From IMG/VR virus record IMGVR_UViG_3300017598_000612, positions 1 to 45,754 of that record: a stretch of 45,754 nt of DNA; one strand, given 5' to 3'. The translations under genes were made by a program, and so were the position numbers. This DNA is from a virus. Of the stretch, positions 5,571 through 12,100 are shown one piece after another. A model generated the notes under the pieces. That model made no database searches and was not told where the DNA came from. It worked only from the letters and a program-made list of their open reading frames with translations. Position 1 is the stretch's first letter. Each line of letters begins with the position of its first letter.

Positions 5571-5753
5571 CTAAATACTATACCGTTCACACGCATCACC
5601 CACGCCATTATTATTGTTGTCTTCCTGCGCCTCGTTAGGCACACTTGGACAGTTATCAACCTGATTTGCAATGCCGTCATTATCTGCATCACGAATAGGG
5701 TTATTAATACTGCAACCGATTAAAAACATTACTAAAATTAAACTAATCCTCAT
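5571..5753 (-). CDS. Secreted lipoprotein with a thrombospondin type-3 repeat
   Basis: This 60-residue protein has a type II signal peptide, MRISLILVMFLIGC, with the lipobox cysteine at residue 14. A single calcium-binding thrombospondin type-3 repeat follows: DADNDGIANQVDNCPSVPN and then DNNNNGVGDACE, with the two expected cysteines (35 and 55). It should be lipid-anchored and face the periplasm or cell surface. TSP3 repeats are common in bacterial outer-membrane proteins but unusual in phages. It lies among lysis genes, so it could act as an o-spanin substitute or exclude superinfecting phages. Function is inference. Confidence 0.8.
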   Translation of the reverse strand: MRISLILVMFLIGCSINNPIRDADNDGIANQVDNCPSVPNEAQEDNNNNGVGDACERYSI

Positions 5754-6417
5754 CTATAACCCCTATTATCTTTGAACCGTTGATGGGTTCGAGTAATTCA
5801 AAATTACTAAGAAAATCTTCAGCCGTCCAAAATACATCATTATCATTTTCAAATGAAACTGTATCTAAAATTACATATTTTTCCTCGCCTACCACCTTTG
5901 CTCTTTTCCCCCAAAACGTCTTGAACTCCTCAAAGTTCTTACACGCCCTATATTTAGGCTCAGGTTTTTCAAAGCTGTCTGTTTCTGGGAGATATTTTGT
6001 AGCTGGGAAATTACGCTCCTTGAGACTTATATATTTATTTCTAAAAAAAATTTCTGAAAACACATTTAAACTGCTTTTTACGGAAGAGTTTATAAATTCA
6101 TATCCATAGCGCTCTGCTATCTCAATTAATTCGCTACTTTGTTTACAATAAAACAACTTATCTTCTTTCAGTGCCTTTATGAAATTATCTCTCCCCTCGT
6201 ACACTATCTCAGTGTATTTTTCTTTGTCGGAGGGGAGGATTAACTGACAACATTCATAACTTATGCCCCCTGCATCTACAACAAATGGATATTCATCACC
6301 CGGACAATATTCATGCAACCTATCAACATTTGGCTTATCGCTATAGTCCTTATCCCAAAAAAAACAAGGCACTTCGTCTTCAGCAGCCTTCTTCCAATTC
6401 ACCACTTCTTTTCCCAT
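5743..6417 (-). CDS. Hypothetical protein, 224 residues
   Basis: A soluble, acidic protein beginning MGKEVVNWKKAAEDEVPCFFWDKD after GGAGGTGATGAA. It contains several aromatic and cysteine residues in the first half and a C-terminal section (FWTAEDFLSNFELLEP) suggestive of a small alpha/beta domain. It overlaps the lipoprotein gene by 11 bases and the preceding gene by 19. I do not recognise a family. Confidence 0.8.
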   Translation of the reverse strand: MGKEVVNWKKAAEDEVPCFFWDKDYSDKPNVDRLHEYCPGDEYPFVVDAGGISYECCQLILPSDKEKYTEIVYEGRDNFIKALKEDKLFYCKQSSELIEIAERYGYEFINSSVKSSLNVFSEIFFRNKYISLKERNFPATKYLPETDSFEKPEPKYRACKNFEEFKTFWGKRAKVVGEEKYVILDTVSFENDNDVFWTAEDFLSNFELLEPINGSKIIGVIDED

Positions 6418-6608
6418 TTCATCACCTCCTTATTATTTTCATTAAACTCTTCCATCTCTTCAAGAATATTCCTGAAATTTTCTATTATGTGCTCAGGAAT
6501 TAAACTGTCAATATTTGTAATGTCTGTTTCTATCACGGAACCTCCACTTTCTACCCTTAATTCAAGAATTTTATCATTTATATTGTTTAGACTAAAATTA
6601 ACACTCAC
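6399..6608 (-). CDS. Hypothetical acidic protein, 69 residues
   Basis: The GTG start lies six bases after GGAGGTGA and overlaps the endolysin stop. The protein has a beta-prone N-terminus and a Glu/Asn-rich helical C-terminus (FRNILEEMEEFNENNKEV). It lies between the endolysin and an unknown gene with overlaps on both sides, so it is part of that transcript. Function unknown. Confidence 0.7.
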   Translation of the reverse strand: MSVNFSLNNINDKILELRVESGGSVIETDITNIDSLIPEHIIENFRNILEEMEEFNENNKEVMKWEKKW

Positions 6609-7150
6609 TTCATCACCTCCTTGTAAAATTCCTTGCTACAATCTCTTACCCTTTTCAACCATCCCCCTAGAAATTTTCTATTGTTATTTATCGTTGATAT
6701 ATCTCTGTAGAAAATCAACCTGCTTGAATAATACTTAATGTATACCATCTCTGGATTGCTCTTTATTGCAGCCAATGTAATCGGCCCAATAATCCCATCC
6801 TGTTGCACCTTGGCTATCTTCTGTAACGTACGAATAGCTTTACCTACACCGGCATTGACCGCAAAATCAAACACGTGAAGCGCAAGCAATGGATGTATAT
6901 TAATTAAATCTTTACCTGCAATTCTTGAATAGTAATTACCAAAATAAAACTGCTCAACTATGCCTTCAAGATCTTCATAGATCTCGCCTTTAGTAGGGTT
7001 TCTATCATCCAGGTATTTCCAAATAATACACCCTGGATGGTTGCGTCTGGAAATACCTCTGTAAGTCTCCCATCCATTATCATCTGGATCTTTAACGTAC
7101 CCGCCCTCATTCTTGAGAGAAATCCTTAAAAATATTAAATAATCCATCAT
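6605..7150 (-). CDS. Endolysin, GH108 family with C-terminal peptidoglycan-binding domain
   Basis: The 181-residue enzyme carries the GH108 signature NEGGYVKDPDDNGWETYRGI near its N-terminus, with E15 the likely catalytic glutamate. The C-terminal half has the pattern of PG_binding_3 domains: VFDFAVNAGVGKAIRTLQK and QQDGIIGPITLAAI. GH108 enzymes cleave peptidoglycan glycan strands as muramidases. No signal peptide is present, so release to the cell wall should depend on a holin. The ATG overlaps the preceding stop (ATGA). It is most likely the main lysis enzyme. Confidence 0.9.
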   Translation of the reverse strand: MMDYLIFLRISLKNEGGYVKDPDDNGWETYRGISRRNHPGCIIWKYLDDRNPTKGEIYEDLEGIVEQFYFGNYYSRIAGKDLINIHPLLALHVFDFAVNAGVGKAIRTLQKIAKVQQDGIIGPITLAAIKSNPEMVYIKYYSSRLIFYRDISTINNNRKFLGGWLKRVRDCSKEFYKEVMK

Positions 7151-7440
7151 ATCATCCCCACTATTTTTTTGACTTTATCGAAAATATTTTCATCGTCAAC
7201 AGTGTATTTAGTTGGTATTTCACTAATAATTTCCCTTAGTGCTAAAATCTCTTTTTTCAACTTTTCTTTGATTTTAGAGTCACTTTTCTTAGCCTCCAAA
7301 TTAGCAACCTTAAACGATTGCAATAATCTCAACGATTTTCTGCATTCAAAAAGCTCCTTCTGGAGTTCCAGAATCTCAATTTCCAAGTTTAGGTTTTCAT
7401 CCCTTAACCCGTCAAGGTCATCAAAAAATTTATCATTCAT
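7147..7440 (-). CDS. Coiled-coil protein, 97 residues
   Basis: Residues about 10-75 are a continuous heptad-rich helix (ENLNLEIEILELQKELFECR followed by KSLRLLQ and a Lys/Glu stretch). There is no membrane segment or signal peptide, so it is not a spanin of standard type. It starts after GGAGGTGTAGTT and its stop overlaps the endolysin start, implying coupled translation. Function unknown. Confidence 0.75.
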   Translation of the reverse strand: MNDKFFDDLDGLRDENLNLEIEILELQKELFECRKSLRLLQSFKVANLEAKKSDSKIKEKLKKEILALREIISEIPTKYTVDDENIFDKVKKIVGMI

Positions 7441-7442
7441 AA

Positions 7443-7670
7443 CTACACCTCCACATTGCCAAATTCATCAATCCTAAACCTAATCTTCCAAGGGGAAATA
7501 TTACTCTCTTCTGGAACTGATTGCGATTTATAGTATCCCAATTCCAAAAGGTCATGAAGACAACAGAAACCGTTATCTTCATCAAGCTCAGTCCATGCCC
7601 TACAGTTAACCGTACGGCATTTTTTATTATACTTAGGACAATCAAGTTGCCCAGCTTCCAATGTATTCAT
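7443..7670 (-). CDS. Cys/His protein, probable zinc binding, 75 residues
   Basis: I chose the ATG at 7670, five bases after AAGGAG, rather than a frame opening nine codons earlier. Cysteines in CPKYNKKCRTVNC and later CCLHD suggest a metal site; the C-terminus is beta-prone (KIRFRIDEFGNVEV). It is the first gene after the promoter at 7723-7750 and heads the lysis transcript. Confidence 0.75.
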   Translation of the reverse strand: MNTLEAGQLDCPKYNKKCRTVNCRAWTELDEDNGFCCLHDLLELGYYKSQSVPEESNISPWKIRFRIDEFGNVEV

Positions 7671-7722
7671 AGTAACTCCTTTTTTGCACGATAACAAGAC
7701 TTATGTTACTGTGCATAATCAT

Positions 7723-7750
7723 AGTTTACTTATCAATTAATCTTTGTCAA
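7723..7750 (-). promoter_or_regulatory. Sigma70-type promoter of the lysis gene run
   Basis: Leftward TTGACA (7750-7745), 16-base spacer, TAAACT (7728-7723). The -35 box lies inside the last codons of the gene at 7737-7892. The -10 is less perfect than in the other copies. Confidence 0.7.
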
Positions 7751-7892
7751 GAACTTTTTCATAATAATTTTTAGAGTTGTCTCTAAACCCTATTTTACTA
7801 GGTGTTCCAAACCATTCTACATCTACACTCTCCAGATTATTTACCCATAAAAAATGGGCTAAATCAGTAATATCCTGCCAGTTAATCCTCAT
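7737..7892 (-). CDS. Hypothetical protein, 51 residues
   Basis: I chose the ATG at 7892, which overlaps the end of the pentapeptide gene by 11 bases; the longer frame only extends inside that gene. The product begins MRINWQDITDLAHFLWVNN and ends in LDKD, whose codons double as a promoter -35 box. The ribosome-binding site is weak, so expression may rely on coupling. No family is recognised. Confidence 0.6.
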   Translation of the reverse strand: MRINWQDITDLAHFLWVNNLESVDVEWFGTPSKIGFRDNSKNYYEKVLDKD

Positions 7893-8244
7893 GTGACGTA
7901 CCAAACACAGCTCTAGTAAAATCGCAACCAATTACAATAGAATCCTCAGTAGTTGCATCGACCATAATTGCATTACTGAAATTAGTATAAACCAATCTAC
8001 AATTTTTCATGGTTGCAGCTAACATAATTGCACACCTGAAATCTGTATATTCCAGGTTGCAGCAATCTAAATTTGAGTTAATCAACATGGTTCGCGACAT
8101 ATCCAAACCAGATAAATCACAACCCGACAGATCAACGTCATTTAGGTCAATATAGCCATCCTTAAAAAATAACTCCCTGTAGCGATCCCACAACCGTTTA
8201 TCGCCTCTTTTTAATACTGCTACTAATTTTTCCTTAGTCATCAC
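7882..8244 (-). CDS. Pentapeptide-repeat protein
   Basis: This 120-residue protein has, after a short helical N-terminus, repeated five-residue units of the A(D/N)LXX type: DLNDVDLSGCDLSGLDMSRT, then NLDCCNLEYTDF and later NFSNAIM and CDFTRAVF. Such repeats form a right-handed quadrilateral beta-helix. Some bacterial members mimic DNA and bind gyrase; phage members are mostly uncharacterised. It has its own promoter at 8274-8302 inside the helicase gene. A role in protecting gyrase or in replication is possible but not shown. Confidence 0.85.
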   Translation of the reverse strand: MMTKEKLVAVLKRGDKRLWDRYRELFFKDGYIDLNDVDLSGCDLSGLDMSRTMLINSNLDCCNLEYTDFRCAIMLAATMKNCRLVYTNFSNAIMVDATTEDSIVIGCDFTRAVFGTSHED

Positions 8245-9263
8245 ATCCCTCCTTTAGAATTATTGATAATCATAGTATAACCCTCATAACTGACTTTGTC
8301 AAGCTCTTTTATTTGCGCTTTCCAACCAAAAAACGCATAGTAAACAAAACCGTGACTACTGCCGCCCTTATTTTTAACTAAATGCAATTCAATAACTGGG
8401 TTGTAAATAGGATTATTTATGTCACCTGTTTGGTATACAGCGTCAGTTTTTCCACCTGCAGAGTGATATTCATTGTGAACTAAAATAATAACTGTTGCGT
8501 CATATTGCAAACAGTTAGAGTTCTTAATATCATCTACGGCAGGTCTCCCATATGTACCTGTTTTTTTAAACTCAGTTGTCATAACAATTGGAATATTTAT
8601 CTTAGTTGATAACTCCTTCAATCCATTGCTCATATGCATTACAGATTTGACCTCATCAGTAAACTTATTGTTTCTAATTTTATGGAAATTATCTATAAAT
8701 ACAACCAGATTTTCGTCATCTTCAAGATCTCCATTAGAGGACATAATTTCCTCAACTATATCATCATAATCTACCATGTCAGCAGCATCTATAATTTGTA
8801 AATTATCTGATTTACCAACTAGTTTTTCGACGCCTTCCAACATTTTTTTATAATAATTATCATATTTCTCCGGCTTATTTGCCTTAACTCTTCTAGGAAA
8901 ATTGACATCATTAATGCTTTGACTAGATTCGTTGGATAATAAACGATTGATAATCATACTTGCACTATCATCAATGGAAAAATATACAATCTTAGTTTTT
9001 GGATTATGGGACAATATACCAAGCATTAAATTAATAAAAGTCATGGTTTTGCCATGATGAGACCTACCACCAAGAGCTATCACACCAGGTTGTAAACCAT
9101 CTAATCTGATATCTAGTTCGGGAAACCCTGTTTTTAATCCGATTAACTCACCCGTTCTATTCGCCGCTACGGTCAAAAACTCTTCAACCCTAGTCTTAGT
9201 ACTCGGAAATCGTTTTTCGTTCATCACGGCTGCGAGAGTATCTAATTTAGTATCTTTAGTCAC
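8241..9263 (-). CDS. Replicative DNA helicase, DnaB/RecA-type ATPase
   Basis: I chose the GTG at 9263 because GGGAGG precedes it; a TTG start 14 codons earlier lies deep inside the loader gene. The 340-residue protein has a Walker A motif GGRSHHGKT at residues 65-73, Walker B VVFIDNF at 187-193, and a KLSTKINIPIVMTTEF-type motif with later DIKNSN, as in DnaB C-terminal domains. The N-terminal DnaB domain is very short, so this is a compact phage form. It should unwind the fork together with the loader and organiser upstream in the same transcript. Confidence 0.88.
   Translation of the reverse strand: MTKDTKLDTLAAVMNEKRFPSTKTRVEEFLTVAANRTGELIGLKTGFPELDIRLDGLQPGVIALGGRSHHGKTMTFINLMLGILSHNPKTKIVYFSIDDSASMIINRLLSNESSQSINDVNFPRRVKANKPEKYDNYYKKMLEGVEKLVGKSDNLQIIDAADMVDYDDIVEEIMSSNGDLEDDENLVVFIDNFHKIRNNKFTDEVKSVMHMSNGLKELSTKINIPIVMTTEFKKTGTYGRPAVDDIKNSNCLQYDATVIILVHNEYHSAGGKTDAVYQTGDINNPIYNPVIELHLVKNKGGSSHGFVYYAFFGWKAQIKELDKVSYEGYTMIINNSKGGM
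8274..8302 (-). promoter_or_regulatory. Sigma70-type promoter within the helicase gene
   Basis: Leftward TTGACA (8302-8297), 17-base spacer, TATACT (8279-8274). It lies wholly within the 3' end of the helicase gene and reads into the pentapeptide gene, whose GGAGGGATGTG site follows. Confidence 0.8.
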
Positions 9264-9564
9264 AATCAAACCTCCCGCTTTCAAACTGTTTCTTCTGAAT
9301 AGCAAATTTTTGTTCTTGTTCTACTTTTTTCACATATTGTAAAACTTTTGCCAGATTGGGTGTACGCTCTTCCTGTTCCATACACAATTCTATTGCAGTA
9401 ACAATAGTTTTGTTGGTATATATACCAAGCTTGCTGTCCCATAACTTCAGCACCATATCTTTACCAGCTTCATTCTCCATGTAACTAGCTGGAAATGGCA
9501 TATAACCAAACGCTATATGGATCATGGAAAATATTTTTCTATAAAACTCTCTAGGTTTTTTCAT
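9256..9564 (-). CDS. Probable helicase loader
   Basis: This 102-residue helical protein has a pattern seen in phage helicase loaders of the P/G39P type: LKLWDSKLGIYTNKTIVTAI followed by EERTPNLAKVLQYVKKVE. Its place between the replisome organiser and the DnaB-like helicase is the classical order. It would deliver helicase to the melted origin. Similarity is by eye and modest, so position is the stronger argument. It overlaps the helicase GTG by eight bases. Confidence 0.6.
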   Translation of the reverse strand: MKKPREFYRKIFSMIHIAFGYMPFPASYMENEAGKDMVLKLWDSKLGIYTNKTIVTAIELCMEQEERTPNLAKVLQYVKKVEQEQKFAIQKKQFESGRFDCD

Positions 9565-9572
9565 ACTCCCTC

Positions 9573-10229
9573 CTAAAAATCAAGCAATGTTTTCTGACCA
9601 CCACTTTTAGTTTCCTCTTTTTTAAACCATGTTAATGCAGCCGCATAATGGCTCTTATACTTTCTCCCTTTTTGCTCAATATAGATATCGATACGCTCAA
9701 TCATGGATATGGTTTTTTCTGTTCCAAATCTGTCAACTAATTTCTGATATTCTGAGTCAGTCATTTTCACGTGGTTGAATTCACCATAACTTTTTTTGGA
9801 TTCTTTTGTAATAACGTAGTTATTATTTTCTTTATTATTATTCTTATTATTCTTAGTATGTGTTGATGGCGTGTTAGATGGCGTGTTAGATGGCGTGTTA
9901 GTCAACTGGTATTTATCCCAATTAGTTACTGAAATCACTGTATATTTTTTACTTCCTACCTGTGTTAGTTCGCGTGTTAGTTCGCGTGTTGATTCTAATT
10001 TGCTTAAAGCTGTACGAATACGCTGTATTGTTAAGCCTGTTTTTTTGGATAAACTTGAATAACTGGTGATAAATGATCCTTTTTTAACTGTGATTCCTTT
10101 CCATATTTTCTCTTCATAATTAGCTCTTAATATTATGTGTATAAATAATAAAGATACAACAGGGTCTTCTATCCACTCCCATTCTAACATTGATCTGTGT
10201 AGTTTGATGAAGCCTGTGTTGAGTGACAT
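9573..10229 (-). CDS. Replication initiator, phage replisome organiser
   Basis: The 218-residue protein opens with the phage replisome-organiser winged-helix domain: GFIKLHRSMLEWEWIEDP, then WKGITVKKGSFITSYSSL and a helix-turn-helix ending in a VTNWDKYQ strand. A Thr/Pro/Ser/Asn-rich linker with repeated SNTP units (residues about 113-135) leads to a C-terminal domain with YKSHYAAALTWFKKE. Such proteins bind iterons inside their own gene and recruit loader and helicase. The linker and the preceding TREL repeats are encoded by tandem 12-bp DNA repeats. It is expressed from the promoter at 10301-10328, with a palindrome in the leader. Confidence 0.85.
   Translation of the reverse strand: MSLNTGFIKLHRSMLEWEWIEDPVVSLLFIHIILRANYEEKIWKGITVKKGSFITSYSSLSKKTGLTIQRIRTALSKLESTRELTRELTQVGSKKYTVISVTNWDKYQLTNTPSNTPSNTPSTHTKNNKNNNKENNNYVITKESKKSYGEFNHVKMTDSEYQKLVDRFGTEKTISMIERIDIYIEQKGRKYKSHYAAALTWFKKEETKSGGQKTLLDF
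9860..9997. repeat. Iteron-like tandem 12-bp repeats, candidate replication origin
   Basis: Two clusters of a 12-base unit beginning GTGTTAG or GTGTTGA lie inside the initiator gene: about four units at 9860-9906 (GTGTTAGATGGC type) and three at 9962-9997 (GTGTTAGTTCGC type). An AT-rich run lies beside the first cluster (9800-9858). Iterons inside the initiator gene next to an AT-rich unwinding stretch is the arrangement of lambda-like origins. The repeats also encode TREL and SNTP peptide units, so protein-level repetition is an alternative reason for them. Confidence 0.6.
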
Positions 10230-10246
10230 GTTGCCCTCCCTCTTAA

Positions 10247-10266
10247 AGTTAACAAAGACGTTAACT
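10247..10266. promoter_or_regulatory. Palindromic operator candidate in the initiator leader
   Basis: AGTTAAC, six bases, GTTAACT form a perfect inverted repeat just upstream of the initiator ribosome-binding site and downstream of its promoter. A second perfect palindrome, TCTGGCCAGA, follows at 10271-10280. Their place between promoter and gene suits autoregulation by a dimeric repressor or by the initiator itself. The binding protein is unknown. Confidence 0.5.
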
Positions 10267-10300
10267 CTACTCTGGCCAGAGAGAGAGCAACATCCCTATT

Positions 10301-10328
10301 ATTATACCATAAAGTTATTAATTGTCAA
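10301..10328 (-). promoter_or_regulatory. Consensus sigma70-type promoter of the initiator gene
   Basis: Leftward TTGACA (10328-10323), 16-base spacer, TATAAT (10306-10301). The -35 box overlaps the last codons of the gene at 10318-10602. Confidence 0.87.
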
Positions 10329-10602
10329 ATGTTTTTTTAAGCATCTCATTATGCTTATTTTCCAGAAACTCTTTTGCCTCTTCAGGTGTCATAATTTCAT
10401 CCCTAGCAAGAGGTTTTACAGTGGCCTCTGTAATGTTATTAAGAAATATAAAAACCTCCTGTTCACCGTCCTTATTGTTTATAACAATATGACCGGTTAT
10501 ATACCTTGACATAATGTTGCTCCTACTACCGGAAACCTCTTTTCTTAAAAAGATTTGGTCTCCAATTTCTAGCCCTTTCTCAATTTCATACGTTTTCTTC
10601 AT
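10318..10602 (-). CDS. Hypothetical protein, 94 residues
   Basis: A soluble protein starting MKKTYEIEKGLEIGDQIFLRKEV, beta-rich in its first half (YITGHIVINNKDGEQEVFIFL) and helical with acidic residues at the end. The first half resembles a small barrel, but no family is recognised. It lies in the early leftward operon from 10874; its ATG overlaps the preceding TGA and its C-terminal FDN codons contribute to a promoter. Confidence 0.8.
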   Translation of the reverse strand: MKKTYEIEKGLEIGDQIFLRKEVSGSRSNIMSRYITGHIVINNKDGEQEVFIFLNNITEATVKPLARDEIMTPEEAKEFLENKHNEMLKKTFDN

Positions 10603-10679
10603 GATAAACTCCTTAAAATTAAAAATACTAAAACACCTGTTATAATAGCTGTTCCTATTATAACCTCTAAATATTTCAT
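10599..10679 (-). CDS. Membrane micro-protein, 26 residues
   Basis: The frame MKYLEVIIGTAIITGVLVFL plus six residues is one transmembrane helix with a short basic tail. GGAGGGTATT precedes the ATG; start and stop each overlap a neighbour by four bases. Its codons contain a perfect 10-bp inverted repeat, GTTATAATAG / CTATTATAAC, with a 6-base loop (10639-10664). Function unknown. Confidence 0.65.
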   Translation of the reverse strand: MKYLEVIIGTAIITGVLVFLILRSLS

Positions 10680-10813
10680 AATACCCTCCTGCAATTCTTT
10701 ATAGGGTAGCCCCTACCATAGCTGTCATAATCCCATATTGTTTGTCCATCGTTCGAAATTTGACCATTAAATACATGGTCTTTAAATATTCCCTTAATTA
10801 CTCTGAATTTCAT
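10676..10813 (-). CDS. Hypothetical early protein, 45 residues
   Basis: This is the first gene after the leftward early promoter at 10847-10874. GGAGGGCGCC precedes the ATG, and the stop overlaps the next ATG. The product begins MKFRVIKGIFKDHVFNGQIS and is polar and basic, with several Tyr/Gly near the end. As a first-transcribed phage gene it may target the host, but no homology is recognised. Confidence 0.7.
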   Translation of the reverse strand: MKFRVIKGIFKDHVFNGQISNDGQTIWDYDSYGRGYPIKNCRRVL

Positions 10814-10846
10814 GGCGCCCTCCAAAATAAATAACCTACTCTTACA

Positions 10847-10874
10847 ATTGTACTCATTGAATTAATTCTGTCAA
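10847..10874 (-). promoter_or_regulatory. Leftward early promoter of a divergent pair
   Basis: TTGACA (10874-10869), 16-base spacer, TACAAT (10852-10847), reading left into the 45-, 26- and 94-residue genes. Its -35 lies only 25 bases from the -35 of the opposite promoter, so the two could be controlled jointly. Confidence 0.85.
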
Positions 10875-10899
10875 ATGTTTTTTTTATTTTTATTTTCAC

Positions 10900-10927
10900 T
10901 TGACAAATATTAATTTATCAGTACAAT
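10900..10927 (+). promoter_or_regulatory. Rightward early promoter of a divergent pair
   Basis: TTGACA (10900-10905), 16-base spacer, TACAAT (10922-10927), reading into the primase module. The same hexamers and spacing occur in the leftward partner at 10847-10874. Confidence 0.88.
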
Positions 10928-10955
10928 TATATTATCATTATTAATGGAGAGTAAT

Positions 10956-11213
10956 ATGAAAATTAAGGATCTAACTTTTACACCAGCAAAATTTGGAAAT
11001 TACGATAATGTCATTTATGGGTGTAATATTAATAATCTTAGAATTACTGTATTAGATAGGATGACATTTGCTGGCTATAGAGAAACAGAGACTGGATTTC
11101 GTGATATTAATGGCGGTTTTTGGCTTGTATCAGGTGGTTTTGATATAAGATGTTACCCAGAATTAGAATTATGGGAAGCTATAGAATTAATAAAAAGGAA
11201 TAGTACGTTATGA
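10956..11213 (+). CDS. Hypothetical protein, 85 residues
   Basis: I chose the ATG at 10956, following GGAGAGTAAT, over an upstream ATG lacking a site. The product begins MKIKDLTFTPAKFGNYDNVI and is beta-rich and aromatic (GGFWLVSGGFDIRCYP). Its stop overlaps the primase start, so the two are probably coupled. It could be a primase accessory factor, an inference from position only. Confidence 0.75.
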   Translation: MKIKDLTFTPAKFGNYDNVIYGCNINNLRITVLDRMTFAGYRETETGFRDINGGFWLVSGGFDIRCYPELELWEAIELIKRNSTL

Positions 11214-12100
11214 TAACAGTTTCCTTTGGGGAATCAATAAAAAAACCTGACCAAATATTCAAATATGGATCACTGGAATCATTACTCCAATGGCAAGCAT
11301 ATAGCGAAAAACAGGAACAGAAAATTGAAGACTTGCAAAAAGAAACTGATCCAGATAAACGCAAACTAATCAAAAATCAATTACCATACATTGTTGGCTC
11401 TGTATTTAGCCCAGAAAAACGAAAAGCTAAAAACCTGAAAAATAGCAACTTAATGATTTTTGATGTAGATAAAATTGATAATGTTGAGGAGTTGTTCAAT
11501 ACGCTAAAACGTGAACCATTTATATGTTTTATTTTCAGATCACCTTCTGGAAATGGCATTAAATTTGGTATAAAATTAAAACAAAATATTACTGATCCTG
11601 ATCTGTTCAGCAAGGTATATAAATATGCATCAAAAAAGTTGTCCAATTTTTATGGTATAGAACTGGATAAAACAAGTGACTGTAGCCGTGCGTGTTACCT
11701 GGGGAACGATCCCAACTATTATTATAATCCAGTTAGTGTTGGATTTCCAATCAAATATGATATTGAAAAACCTGTTCAACAATTTACTGCAGAATTTGAA
11801 AACGATCCTGACATAGAATTACAAATAATTAGAGAAATTTGTCAAACAATGAACGTTGGTAATTACCAGGACTGGGTCACGTGTGCGGCTGCACTTGCTA
11901 CGCTAGGCGGTATAGGTGAGGATCTGTTTATAACATTAAGTACTGGTAAGGGCTATAAGGATTCTGTTTCGTCACTAAGGCGTAAATTCAAGAGTTTTAG
12001 CTCAAGTGGTGGTGTGCAAATAGGATCATTTTTTCATATTGCAAAAGAGAACGGTGTGGATGTAAAGGAGATAAAAAGGAGGTTTTATGAAAAGCATTAA
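11210..12100 (+). CDS. Archaeo-eukaryotic-type primase (BT4734/VirE-like) with PriCT-2 domain
   Basis: The 296-residue protein has the three signature regions of this primase group: LMIFDVDKI with the metal-binding DVD at residues 85-87, RSPSGNGIKFGIKL at about 110-123, and DKTSDCSRACYLGNDP at about 153-168. A C-terminal helical region (YQDWVTCAAALATLGG, then LSTGKGYKD) matches PriCT-2. It should synthesise primers for the phage fork and replaces a DnaG-type primase, which is absent. It overlaps the neighbouring genes on both sides, giving an operon with the resolvase downstream. Confidence 0.85.
   Translation: MITVSFGESIKKPDQIFKYGSLESLLQWQAYSEKQEQKIEDLQKETDPDKRKLIKNQLPYIVGSVFSPEKRKAKNLKNSNLMIFDVDKIDNVEELFNTLKREPFICFIFRSPSGNGIKFGIKLKQNITDPDLFSKVYKYASKKLSNFYGIELDKTSDCSRACYLGNDPNYYYNPVSVGFPIKYDIEKPVQQFTAEFENDPDIELQIIREICQTMNVGNYQDWVTCAAALATLGGIGEDLFITLSTGKGYKDSVSSLRRKFKSFSSSGGVQIGSFFHIAKENGVDVKEIKRRFYEKH

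Noticed and set aside
9860-9997. CRISPR array
   Set aside because: The repeats are contiguous 12-base units without spacers and lie in a coding frame.
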